Positions 1 through 5,779 of a stretch of DNA of 9,543 nt are shown in pieces. Each line of letters begins with the position of its first letter. Within the stretch, counting starts at the first letter, position 1. The stretch comes from an uncultured Collinsella sp. (lineage in GTDB: Bacteria > Actinomycetota > Coriobacteriia > Coriobacteriales > Coriobacteriaceae). A program made the position numbers and the translations under genes. The DNA lies in contig CATWVA010000050.1 of NCBI GenBank assembly GCA_958354105.1, positions 1 through 9,543 on the forward strand. Reading direction: 5' to 3'. Under the pieces are notes generated by a model, which was given only the letters and a program-made list of their open reading frames with translations, had not been told where the DNA came from and did no database searches.

Positions 1-16
1 TCCGCACATGTGCGGA
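1..16. repeat. 16-bp perfect palindrome at the window edge
   Basis: TCCGCACA is followed directly by its reverse complement TGTGCGGA, giving a perfect 16-bp palindrome with no spacer. No T-run follows on the plus strand, so it does not look like a plus-strand intrinsic terminator; the minus-strand side lies outside the window. It may be a protein-binding site or the end of a structure belonging to an unseen left neighbour. From 17 to 90 I see no gene and no convincing promoter. Confidence 0.4.
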
Positions 17-90
17 TGAATGTGGGAGGTGTTCGGATAAAGTCGATAATCAAGGTAGTGCATTTAAAGTGAGAAAAGCCGTCAGAACAC

Positions 91-119
91 TTGCGCGGAT
101 GTGCGATGTCCCGTATCAT
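91..119 (+). promoter_or_regulatory. Probable sigma-70-type promoter of tRNA-Thr
   Basis: A TTGCGC -35-like hexamer (91-96) and a TATCAT -10-like hexamer (114-119) are separated by exactly 17 bp. Transcription would start near 126, about 33 nt upstream of the mature tRNA 5' end at 159, leaving a short leader for RNase P to remove. The -35 matches the consensus only in its first three bases, so the call rests mainly on spacing and position. Confidence 0.5.
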
Positions 120-158
120 AGACAGCCGTTGACGCCTCAGTTGCGTCACCACATGGCC

Positions 159-234
159 GCCAGCGTAGCTCAGTTGGTAGAGCACCGCTCTCGTAAAGCG
201 GGGGTCACCGGTTCGAGCCCGGTCGCTGGCTCCA
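159..234 (+). tRNA. tRNA-Thr (anticodon CGU)
   Basis: The sequence folds as a complete cloverleaf. The acceptor arm is GCCAGCG (159-165) with CGCTGGC (224-230). The D stem is GCTC/GAGC (168-171 with 180-183). The anticodon stem is CCGCT/AGCGG (185-189 with 197-201) around loop CTCGTAA, which places the anticodon CGT at 192-194. The T arm is ACCGG/CCGGT around TTCGAGC. The discriminator base is T231 and CCA is encoded (232-234). The CGU anticodon reads ACG threonine codons. The gene stands alone, between its own promoter and an intrinsic terminator that starts 12 nt downstream. Confidence 0.97.
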
Positions 235-245
235 TTGCACAAGAT

Positions 246-270
246 AGCCGCCTTCGGGCGGCTTTTTTGT
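246..270 (+). terminator. Intrinsic terminator of the tRNA-Thr gene
   Basis: A 7-bp perfect stem, AGCCGCC (246-252) with GGCGGCT (257-263), closes a stable TTCG tetraloop and runs into six T residues (263-268). It starts 12 nt after the tRNA CCA end, so the tRNA is a single-gene transcript. Confidence 0.92.
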
Positions 271-499
271 TGCCGATTTTGAGTGCGTGCGCGCCAATCC
301 AAACATCGCCACGGCAACAGCGGCCCACTCGGTGGACTTCGGGTTTAATGCTTAGGGGCGGGGATTGACCAAAGTGAAATTATAATGAAAAGAAACCCAG
401 CTGCAACAATTGCCATGGTGAGGGCTCGAATTGGCCATATAGATTTAAAATAGCCACGATACCTTCTCTTTTGCTGGAACGATATATCTATACAAGGTT
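271..499. other. Gene-poor, AT-richer stretch downstream of the tRNA
   Basis: I find no supportable gene here. The part from about 370 to 500 is visibly richer in A and T than the sugar locus. It contains a double-facing TATAAT/ATTATA element (379-386). On the minus strand, TTGCAG (406-401) lies 16 bp from TATAAT (384-379), a possible promoter pointing back toward the tRNA but with no gene after it. A minus-strand open frame (557 down to 345) encodes a basic stretch followed by one hydrophobic, membrane-like segment near its C terminus, but it has no ribosome site at its ATG. A 22-codon plus-strand frame (385-453) also lacks support. The stretch looks like decayed accessory DNA beside a tRNA gene. 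Confidence 0.45.
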
Positions 500-691
500 G
501 TGAGCGGAAAACAAAAATACGTCGATTGCTATCCGACAAACGGGTCTGGAATTGCATTCACCGGCATTTCGGGGCAGATTGATACACATGTACGAAAGGG
601 AACCTATGTGGTGCGTTGGGTTGGAGCTGCTGCAGGCCCGATATGGATTGCGGTCTTGCGCCCCGATGTCCAAATAGGTTTCTCTCTCTAG
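500..691 (+). pseudogene. Possible 5' part of a frameshifted gene (63-codon frame)
   Basis: An open frame from a GTG at 500 to a TAG at 689-691 encodes 63 residues of ordinary composition. Its C-terminal half is hydrophobic and aromatic, including the stretch RWVGAAAGPIWIAVLRPDV. The frame is open back to 449 but contains no other start codon, and the GTG has only AAGG two bases upstream, which is too close for a good ribosome site. The frame ends inside a TC dinucleotide run (681-689). Removing one TC unit would join it in frame to the 121-codon ORF at 706-1071, giving a continuous product of about 190 residues. I recognise no family. It could equally be a chance open frame, so this call is tentative. 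Confidence 0.33.
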
Positions 692-705
692 ACGGGAAGT
701 TGCTC

Positions 706-1071
706 ATGGACGCCATATATGACGGAGATGACTGGGTCGATCACTATACTTGGCGCCTGGTCGGCTCGAACGACAATGGGGATGTGGTGTTTGATGGACT
801 ATGTCCAAAGCATCTCCATCCTTTTGTCTCGTCGTTAATTGAGAGTTCCGCTCGTGTTGCCCCCTACAGCTCGGCATCGCTTCATGATACGGACGTTTTG
901 ATGACCATAAGGGAATCAATTGACGATGGCACGATGAGCGGCCCGCTGTTTTCTCGGCTTGTGGGGCTAGATGAGATTGGCTCGAAACGACTGCTTGCGG
1001 GCGAAAAAGTGGAACTCACTTATCGGTCGATGATTTCAATCCTGCGGCTAGCCGATGTTCTTCGCAAATAA
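706..1071 (+). CDS. Hypothetical protein, 121 aa, possible HTH-like C terminus
   Basis: The frame is open from 616, but I chose ATG 706 because GGGAAG lies 7 nt upstream; the site is weak. The product is acidic at its N terminus (DAIYDGDDWVDHYTW) and has no signal peptide or membrane segment. Its last ~40 residues, from GPLFSRLVGLDEIG to the C-terminal ADVLRK, have the spacing of a short helix-turn-helix: a helix, a turn, LLAGEK, then a helix of the 'LRLADVL' type often seen in Cro/CI-like regulators and antitoxins. That resemblance is by eye only. The gene faces the sugar locus tail to tail and has no clear plus-strand terminator. It may be the 3' part of a larger gene that starts before 691 and is broken at a TC run. 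I do not recognise the protein. Confidence 0.48.
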   Translation: MDAIYDGDDWVDHYTWRLVGSNDNGDVVFDGLCPKHLHPFVSSLIESSARVAPYSSASLHDTDVLMTIRESIDDGTMSGPLFSRLVGLDEIGSKRLLAGEKVELTYRSMISILRLADVLRK

Positions 1072-1087
1072 ATGAGGCTTCCCTATT

Positions 1088-1144
1088 CAAAAACAGAAAA
1101 CCCCGCCAAACGTGATTTCCCTAGGGAAAACCCGTTTGGCGGGG
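1088..1144 (-). terminator. Intrinsic terminator of the lacX-lacC-yhcH transcript
   Basis: CCCCGCCAAACG (1101-1112) pairs perfectly over 12 bp with CGTTTGGCGGGG (1133-1144). Read on the minus strand, the stem is followed by TTTTCTGTTTTTG (1100-1088), a classic U-tract. The 20-nt loop itself contains most of the perfect palindrome TTTCCCTAGGGAAA (1116-1129), so the hairpin can branch or extend. It lies about 60 nt after the yhcH stop codon. There is no T-run on the plus side, so it should not act as a plus-strand terminator. Confidence 0.85.
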
Positions 1145-1174
1145 TCCTAGCGTGATTTCCCTAGGGGAATCACG
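1111..1174. repeat. Duplicated CCCTAGGG-centred palindromes
   Basis: The 16-mer CGTGATTTCCCTAGGG occurs twice, at 1111-1126 and 1151-1166, exactly 40 bp apart. The first copy lies in the loop of the terminator and forms the 14-bp palindrome TTTCCCTAGGGAAA. The second copy (1151-1174) is a 24-bp near-perfect palindrome: arms CGTGATT/AATCACG and core CCCTAGGG, with one T/G position pair that can be a wobble in plus-strand RNA. All of it lies in the 3' untranslated region of yhcH. It may be a small dispersed repeat of the REP type or a protein-binding site. Confidence 0.65.
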
Positions 1175-1206
1175 CCATCAGACGAACAACTCAGCCGAGC
1201 AGCTCG

Positions 1207-1680
1207 CTACTCCTCCCAGTAGGCGTCGGCAAGCAGCTTAAAGCAGATCTTCTTGATCGGTTGTGCGCCATCGCCCGGGAACTCGAGCGTGGGCATGTGA
1301 GGCTCGCCGGCAACGAACAGCGCAAACTTGTCGTCGGCAAGATCGCCGGCGATCGAAGCGTCGGAATCGACCAGATCGTAGTCGTCCTTCTCGTCAAACT
1401 CCTGAACCAGCGTCAGGCTGCCCGTGGCGACCTTAAAGGCCTCGCGACCCTCGACGTCGATCTGCAGGTCGTGATAGCGCTGATGCGTCTCATAGTGAGC
1501 CTCGGCCTCGGGACGCGTCGTGGGAGCCATGACGTTCGCATAGACCTTGTCGCCCAGAATCGGATGGCTGCCGACCTCGAGCTCTGCCGGGTCGTTCTCC
1601 TCGAGCCAGTCGATCAGCACGTCGAGGCCCTTGAGCATTCCGCGGTACTCCTCGATATCGCCCAATGCACCGTAAATCAT
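1207..1680 (-). CDS. yhcH: YhcH/YjgK/YiaL family protein (putative sugar anomerase)
   Basis: The 157-residue product has the usual length for this cupin-like family (EbgC/YiaL/NanQ); the E. coli member YhcH (NanQ) is known as an N-acetylneuraminate anomerase. The family signature is clear: HYETHQRYHDLQIDVEGRE (62-80) with His66, His70, Gln73 and Glu80, then GEPHMP with His128 and Lys144 in IKKICFK; the histidines and acidic residues form the metal/active-site pocket in relatives. It should be a soluble cytoplasmic enzyme. ATG 1680 is preceded by GAGAGGGG about 6 nt upstream. It is the last gene of a probable lacX-lacC transcript, separated from lacC by a nagA remnant, and is followed by a terminator. 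By context it more likely speeds anomer exchange of a galacto- or amino-sugar than of sialic acid; no sialic acid genes are visible. The substrate is inferred only. Confidence 0.9.
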   Translation of the reverse strand: MIYGALGDIEEYRGMLKGLDVLIDWLEENDPAELEVGSHPILGDKVYANVMAPTTRPEAEAHYETHQRYHDLQIDVEGREAFKVATGSLTLVQEFDEKDDYDLVDSDASIAGDLADDKFALFVAGEPHMPTLEFPGDGAQPIKKICFKLLADAYWEE

Positions 1681-1712
1681 CTAAATCCCCTCTCGGATCG
1701 CTTCTTTGGCGG

Positions 1713-1844
1713 CTACTCGGCAAACGCGTTACCGACGCTGTTGCCACCCACATACGCCTCGACCAGGGTAAGGTCGGGATTGAACACGACAAACTCGGCG
1801 TCGCGCCCCAGCATAATGCTACCGCACTTGTCGTCGGCATGAGC
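1713..1844 (-). pseudogene. 3' remnant of a second nagA (N-acetylhexosamine-6-P deacetylase)
   Basis: The minus-strand frame ending at a TAG (1715-1713) reads AHADDKCGSIMLGRDAEFVV and onward to SVGNAFAE. It aligns without gaps to the last 43 residues of the intact NagA at 4571-5740; my count is 33 of 43 identical. The nucleotide resemblance is also obvious. The similarity stops abruptly at about 1844, and a TAA follows some 30 nt upstream on the coding strand, so no start or catalytic part is left. None of the metal-binding residues (HxH, Glu131, the two histidines) is kept. It sits between the lacC stop (1878) and the yhcH ribosome site. The likely history is lacC-nagA2-yhcH with most of nagA2 deleted. 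The divergence argues against a recent copy of the intact gene. Confidence 0.88.
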
Positions 1845-1877
1845 TAGCAAGCAATGCCGGGGCCGACGCCCAGGCTT

Positions 1878-2813
1878 TTACAGCTCGGTCACGACAACGC
1901 CGTTGTAGACCTCGTCCCAACGGTCCATGACCAGATGGCCGGTCATGGGATCCATGGCATTGAGCTTGCCGCAGGTGTTGGCGGTACGCAGCACCATCTC
2001 GTCGTCCGCGCCAGCAGCAATGGCATGCGCGAAGCCAGCGATAGTGGAGTCACCAGAGCCCGTAGCGTTAACGGCAGGGATATCGGGCGTCTTTGCGCGG
2101 AACGCACGGCCATTGTGGAAGCCAACGGAGCCGGCAGCGCCCATGGACACGACGACCCAGGGGATATCGGAGAAGCGGGCATCAGAGGCGAGCGCGGCGC
2201 GGAGCTCGTCCACATCGTCGGTGGTAAAGCTCGTACCCAAAAGGCCGTTGATCTCGGTCAGGTTAGGCTTGACCAGCTCGGGCTTAATTTCGGACTTAAG
2301 GGCGGCCTCGAGCGAAGCACCCGAGGTATCGAGCAGCACCTTGGCGCCGGCGTTCTCGGCAATACCCGTGATCTTGGCGTAGTAGCCCGCCTCGACACCA
2401 CGGGGCAGCGAACCCGAGATGGTAACGACAGCGGCCTTGCTCGCAAGCTCGGCGAACTTGGCGGTAAAGGCATCGAGCTCCTCGGGGGCAATCGTCGGGC
2501 CGCTCTCGAGTAGCTCGGTCTGGTTGCCGGCGTGGAGGATGTTAAGGCAAATACGAGTCTCGCCCTTGATGGGTACAAAATCATTCTTAATGCCGTTAGC
2601 ATCCATGAGCTCGGCCATGTAGGCGCCCATGTGGCCGCCGAGTAGACCAGTTGCCACAACGTCGTCGCCCAGCTGACCCAGTACACGGGCCACGTTGAGA
2701 CCCTTGCCGCCGGCGGTCTTTTCGGGCGTCACACGGTTAACGTCGTCGATAATGAGCTCATCGAGCTGATAGCGTGTATCGACGGACGGGTTCATCGTAA
2801 CGGTGAGGATCAT
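1878..2813 (-). CDS. lacC: Tagatose-6-phosphate kinase (PfkB/ribokinase family, LacC type)
   Basis: The 311-residue product should phosphorylate tagatose-6-phosphate with ATP to tagatose-1,6-bisphosphate in the cytoplasm. The N terminus MILTVTMNPSVDTRY and the first PfkB signature GGKGLNVARVLGQLG (35-49) are typical of LacC/FruK enzymes. The second signature NATGSGDSTIAGF (249-261) supplies the anion hole and catalytic base Asp255. TRICLNILHAGNQTELLESG and MTGHLVM near the C terminus recall LacC of Gram-positive bacteria more than 1-phosphofructokinase. The length is normal. ATG 2813 is preceded by AAGGAG at about 6 nt. It follows lacX by 59 nt in the same direction with no terminator between, and neither does one separate it from yhcH. 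Together with AgaS and NagA it completes the route from GalNAc-6-phosphate to tagatose-1,6-bisphosphate. 1-Phosphofructokinase is the main alternative, less likely here. Confidence 0.9.
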   Translation of the reverse strand: MILTVTMNPSVDTRYQLDELIIDDVNRVTPEKTAGGKGLNVARVLGQLGDDVVATGLLGGHMGAYMAELMDANGIKNDFVPIKGETRICLNILHAGNQTELLESGPTIAPEELDAFTAKFAELASKAAVVTISGSLPRGVEAGYYAKITGIAENAGAKVLLDTSGASLEAALKSEIKPELVKPNLTEINGLLGTSFTTDDVDELRAALASDARFSDIPWVVVSMGAAGSVGFHNGRAFRAKTPDIPAVNATGSGDSTIAGFAHAIAAGADDEMVLRTANTCGKLNAMDPMTGHLVMDRWDEVYNGVVVTEL

Positions 2814-2872
2814 TTTTAGCTCCTTATCTCGCAGGCTCCTTGTGCCTCGCGATACGAGTCGACAAAACGGAA

Positions 2873-3754
2873 TTACAGAATCTCAATCGTGAACGAGCGA
2901 ACGACGGTCTCCTTGGGCTTGGCGACAAGGCAGCCACGCTTATGCTCAAGCACGTCGTCCTCATCGGAGCAGGTCGAAAGGCCGCCCCAAGGCTCAACTG
3001 CCACAAAATCACCCTCGGGCTTGCTCCACACAATGAGATATGGGAAGCCCTCAAAGCTCAGGCGAACGCCCTTGTCCTCGCCCTTTTTGGAAAGCGTGAC
3101 CTGGCGGCTCTCGAGCACGTCAAAGATGGTCTCCGCAAAATCGAAGAGCTCGTGCGACAGGGGCAGCGTCTTTCCCACCATGGGGTTCTTGGAGCGCTTG
3201 TCCACGTCAATCAAGCCAGTCGAAGGGACAGCGGTGCAAAGCTCTGCAGCCTCTTCTTTCTCAAAGCGCAACTCGTAGTCCGTATAGGCCTCGCCCTCAT
3301 CGAGCGGGCACCTAAAGCCGGGATGCCCACCGATAAAGAACGGCATGTCCTCGGTGCCCTCGTTGGTAACCTCATAGGAGACACGCACGGCGGCGTCCTC
3401 GAGCGTATAGCGGGCGACGAGCCTAAACGGATACGGATAATCGCTCAGCAGCGCGGCGTTATCCTCCGAAGCCAGGCACATAGCCAACTCGTTCTCGCCT
3501 TGGCTCAGCAGCTTCCACTCCTGCTTGCGCGCAAAGCCGTGGCGAGCGAGCTTTACATGATGCCCGGCAAACGTCATGGCACTACCATCGCGCAGGCCTC
3601 CGCAAATCGGAAAGCAGACCGGCGCCTGGCCGGACCACACGGCGGGGTCACCCTGCCACAAGTACTCGCGACCTCCGGCCTCAATCGAGGTAAACGAACC
3701 ACCAGCCGTGGACACCTTAATAGAAATCGAATCGTTGGAGAGAGCGTATTCCAT
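2873..3754 (-). CDS. Aldose 1-epimerase (galactose mutarotase) family, LacX-like
   Basis: The 293-residue product has the beta-sandwich mutarotase family features: HGFAR with His72, GGHPGF with His144, and VEPWGG with Glu254, which match the catalytic histidine(s) and general-base glutamate of the family. It lacks a signal peptide, so it is cytoplasmic. The frame is open further upstream to 3889, but I chose ATG 3754 because AAAGGA lies about 7 nt upstream and the extra residues lack family features. LacX proteins accompany lactose/galactose 6-phosphate gene sets in Firmicutes, which fits lacC 59 nt downstream. The likely role is anomer conversion of a galactose-type sugar or its phosphate; the exact substrate cannot be read from the sequence. 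It diverges from the flavodoxin gene across 156 bp in which I could not pick out a convincing promoter pair. Confidence 0.88.
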   Translation of the reverse strand: MEYALSNDSISIKVSTAGGSFTSIEAGGREYLWQGDPAVWSGQAPVCFPICGGLRDGSAMTFAGHHVKLARHGFARKQEWKLLSQGENELAMCLASEDNAALLSDYPYPFRLVARYTLEDAAVRVSYEVTNEGTEDMPFFIGGHPGFRCPLDEGEAYTDYELRFEKEEAAELCTAVPSTGLIDVDKRSKNPMVGKTLPLSHELFDFAETIFDVLESRQVTLSKKGEDKGVRLSFEGFPYLIVWSKPEGDFVAVEPWGGLSTCSDEDDVLEHKRGCLVAKPKETVVRSFTIEIL

Positions 3755-3910
3755 TGCCCATCCTTTCGAACAACTGCTTTTTGCTCGCAAGTACCCGTCT
3801 CGGCTCTGACCAATGGACAAACCCGCACGCTCATCGATGCGTCCGGTATCCCGGCCATGTAACGGGGTACCATACAGACATTGATGCAATTACAGCTGAA
3901 AGGCCTTCTT
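3755..3910. promoter_or_regulatory. Divergent intergenic region, lacX-like gene / flavodoxin gene
   Basis: This 156-bp region must hold the start signals for the leftward epimerase-kinase transcript and the rightward flavodoxin gene. Ribosome sites are clear at both ends (AAAGGA for the epimerase, GAAAGG at 3898-3903 for the flavodoxin). Candidate -10 elements (TACCAT 3868-3873, CATACA 3871-3876 on plus) have no matching -35 at 16-18 bp. No TGGT-N4-ACCA operator is present, so the left transcript may not be under the same regulator as agaS. Confidence 0.4.
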
Positions 3911-4495
3911 ATGCGAACCATCATTCTTTATGCCTCACGCCACCACGGCAATACGAAAAAGCTCGTGGACGCCATCGTCGAGGCGCACCCCGAAATCGAT
4001 ACCCTCGACGTGAAAACACTCGGCAAAAACGAGTATCCCAACCTGCACGAATACCATCTGATTGGTGTCGCCACGGGCATCTATTACTCCGAGATCGACA
4101 AGGACATGGCACGCGTGCTCACTAACGTGTTGCAGCCGCAGGACAAGGTGTTTGGCCTTATGACCTACGGTGGCAAAAACAAGTGGTACGGCAAGGATAT
4201 CGATGGCATCTGCCGCATGAGGCAGGCCATCTTTATGGGTGTCTACGGCTGCCCCGGCTTTGATACGTGGGGGCCGTTCAAACTCACCGGCGGTGTCCAA
4301 AAGGGGCACCCGACCGCTGAGGAAATTAAGGGTGCCGTCGACTTCTTCGACAAGATCGAAGACGAGTATGGAGACATCATCGTCGAAGAGTACGCCAAGC
4401 GCGAGAAGCGCCTAGCATACGAGAAGGAGCATCCTGCAGGAGGCCTGGTGGCCGGCGTTAAGCGTACGGCAAAGAAAATCGCTAGCAAGCTGTAA
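3911..4495 (+). CDS. Flavodoxin-like (FMN-binding) protein
   Basis: The 194-residue product begins MRTIILYASRHHGNTKKLVD: a beta strand followed by a phosphate-binding loop (residues 8-15) in the flavodoxin FMN position. The second strand and loop (YHLIGVATGIYYSEIDKDM) and the third region (KVFGLMTYGGKNKWYGKDID) fit the flavodoxin fold, which carries electrons in the cytoplasm. Its C-terminal tail (EEYAKREKRLAYEKEHPAG, then a lysine-rich end) is long, charged and helical, beyond a typical ~150-residue flavodoxin core. I chose ATG 3911 over the frame's first ATG at 3881 because GAAAGG lies 7 nt upstream and the fold starts here. It is a single plus-strand gene inside a minus-strand sugar locus and has its own terminator. 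Its partner and exact role are unknown; a link to sugar use is not evident. Confidence 0.85.
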   Translation: MRTIILYASRHHGNTKKLVDAIVEAHPEIDTLDVKTLGKNEYPNLHEYHLIGVATGIYYSEIDKDMARVLTNVLQPQDKVFGLMTYGGKNKWYGKDIDGICRMRQAIFMGVYGCPGFDTWGPFKLTGGVQKGHPTAEEIKGAVDFFDKIEDEYGDIIVEEYAKREKRLAYEKEHPAGGLVAGVKRTAKKIASKL

Positions 4496-4526
4496 CTGTA
4501 AAGGTGCTTTTGAGCGTTTAACCCGT

Positions 4527-4566
4527 ACGGCGGGTCCGAGCAGATTCGGGCCCGCCGTCTTTTTCT
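4527..4566 (+). terminator. Intrinsic terminator of the flavodoxin gene
   Basis: ACGGCGGG (4527-4534) pairs with CCCGCCGT (4551-4558), and the stem extends inward by TCCGA (4535-4539) with TCGGG (4546-4550, one wobble), for a 13-bp stem and a 6-nt loop. It is followed by CTTTTTCTTTC. The minus side lacks a comparable T-run, so nagA, which ends at 4571, may rely on a weaker signal or read into the flavodoxin gene antisense. Confidence 0.9.
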
Positions 4567-4570
4567 TTCG

Positions 4571-5740
4571 TTACTCGGTAAAGGCGTTGCCGACGCTCTG
4601 GCCGCCAACATACGTCTCGACGAGGGTGAGCTCATGGTCGAACACGACAAAGTCGGCGTCGCGACCCGGCATGATGCTGCCGCACTTATCCTCGATGTGC
4701 GCGGAGCGTGCCGGCACCTCGGTTGCCATGCGAATGGCGATATCGGCGCTGGCGATGCCCCAGTCGACGATGTTCTTGACGCCCTGGGCAAGCGTGAGCA
4801 CCGAACCGGCAATGCTCTTGCCATCGGCGAGCCAGCACAGGTTGTCCTTCATGATGACGTCCATGCCGCCGCTGGTGTAGCTGCCCTCGGGCATGCCGCC
4901 GCAGCCCAGGCAGTCGGTGATGAGTACCGTGTGCTGCCAGCCCTTGGCCTGCAGCAGCGCCTTGATGGCGGCAGGGTTTACGTGCTTGCCGTCACAGATG
5001 ATCTCGGCGTAGGTCTCGGACGTGGACATAGCAGCACCCACGACACCGGGCTCACGGTGATGCAGCCCGCGCTGGCCGTTATAGGTATGCGTAAAGCAGC
5101 TGGCACCGGCGTTGATGGCGGCGATGCACTCATCGTAGGTGGCGTCGGAGTGACCGATGCTGGTCACCACACCCTTGGCGTTCAGAGCAGCCGCATAAGC
5201 AGCGGCACCGTCGCGCTCGGCCGCCATGGCGCTCTTAACGATGCGACCGCCCGCAGCCTCCTGCCACTGATCAAAGACCTCCTCGGAGGGATCGATAAGA
5301 TAAGCGGGGTTCTGCGCGCCCACGTGCTTCATGGTAAAGAAGGGGCCCTCCAGGTAGATGCCCTGAATGCGAGCACCGCAGAAGTCGGGGCCGCGACCCT
5401 CGTCCGCCTGAGCGATGGCGGCGCAGGCGTCCTTGATCTGCTCGACGCCATCGGTGAACGTCGTGGGTAGCCAGCTGGTGGTACCGCGACGGGCGAGCTC
5501 GGTCGAGCTGATATCGATGCCCTCGGGATCGTTATCGGTAGTTGAGTGGTTGTAGAAGCCATGGATGTGAGTATCGACCATACCCGGTGCGATCCACGAT
5601 CCCGTGTAGTCCTTAATCTCGCAAGAGGGCTCGTCGGCCTGCCAGGCGCCAAAGACGCCGTCCTCGACCATAAGATAGCCGCCCAGTTGCGGGCCTGCCG
5701 GCAAGAAGAACTTGTCAGCCTTAATTGCGTACGTGCTCAT
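4571..5740 (-). CDS. nagA: N-acetylhexosamine-6-phosphate deacetylase
   Basis: The 389-residue amidohydrolase removes acetate from N-acetylglucosamine- or N-acetylgalactosamine-6-phosphate in the cytoplasm. The family landmarks are in order: GMVDTHIHG with His58 and His60, YLEGPFF with metal ligand Glu131, GHSDA with His197, THTYNG with His218, DGKH with His253, and LITD with catalytic Asp276. The length is normal. A GTG at 5746 is in frame, but ATG 5740 is preferred because AAGGAG sits 5 nt before it and overlaps the GTG. By context it probably acts on GalNAc-6-phosphate (the AgaA role), since AgaS and LacC follow in the pathway; sequence alone does not separate AgaA from NagA. The AgaS terminator lies upstream, so it likely has its own promoter. 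The C-terminal 43 residues have a divergent partner remnant at 1713-1844. Confidence 0.94.
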   Translation of the reverse strand: MSTYAIKADKFFLPAGPQLGGYLMVEDGVFGAWQADEPSCEIKDYTGSWIAPGMVDTHIHGFYNHSTTDNDPEGIDISSTELARRGTTSWLPTTFTDGVEQIKDACAAIAQADEGRGPDFCGARIQGIYLEGPFFTMKHVGAQNPAYLIDPSEEVFDQWQEAAGGRIVKSAMAAERDGAAAYAAALNAKGVVTSIGHSDATYDECIAAINAGASCFTHTYNGQRGLHHREPGVVGAAMSTSETYAEIICDGKHVNPAAIKALLQAKGWQHTVLITDCLGCGGMPEGSYTSGGMDVIMKDNLCWLADGKSIAGSVLTLAQGVKNIVDWGIASADIAIRMATEVPARSAHIEDKCGSIMPGRDADFVVFDHELTLVETYVGGQSVGNAFTE

Positions 5741-5779
5741 ATGCACTCCTTGCTTCTAAAGCAGTTGACTGTGGTGATG

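Noticed and set aside
129..134. TTGACG as a better -35 for the tRNA promoter
   Set aside because: Its -10 would fall at about 152-157, directly against the mature tRNA 5' end, and the sequence there is not -10-like.
69..368. Plus-strand open frame of 99 codons across the tRNA gene
   Set aside because: It runs through the tRNA-Thr and its terminator, has no ribosome site and no protein-like composition.
365..386. TTGACC and TATAAT as a plus-strand promoter
   Set aside because: The spacing is only 10 bp, far from the usual 16-18 bp.
345..557. Minus-strand 70-codon frame with one hydrophobic segment as a small membrane protein
   Set aside because: No ribosome site at its ATG, which follows directly after a stop codon, and it overlaps the better plus-strand frame. 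Kept only as a remark in the gene-poor stretch.
159..1200. Direct repeat of the tRNA 3' end as an attachment site
   Set aside because: I found no second copy of the T-arm/acceptor sequence in the window; the GGCTCGAAC at about 762 is too short and divergent.
1490..1840. Minus-strand 116-codon frame overlapping yhcH and the nagA remnant
   Set aside because: It is the out-of-frame reading of both; the true homology lies in another frame.
2840..3862. Plus-strand 340-codon open frame opposite the epimerase gene
   Set aside because: The minus strand encodes a recognisable mutarotase with catalytic residues; the plus frame has none.
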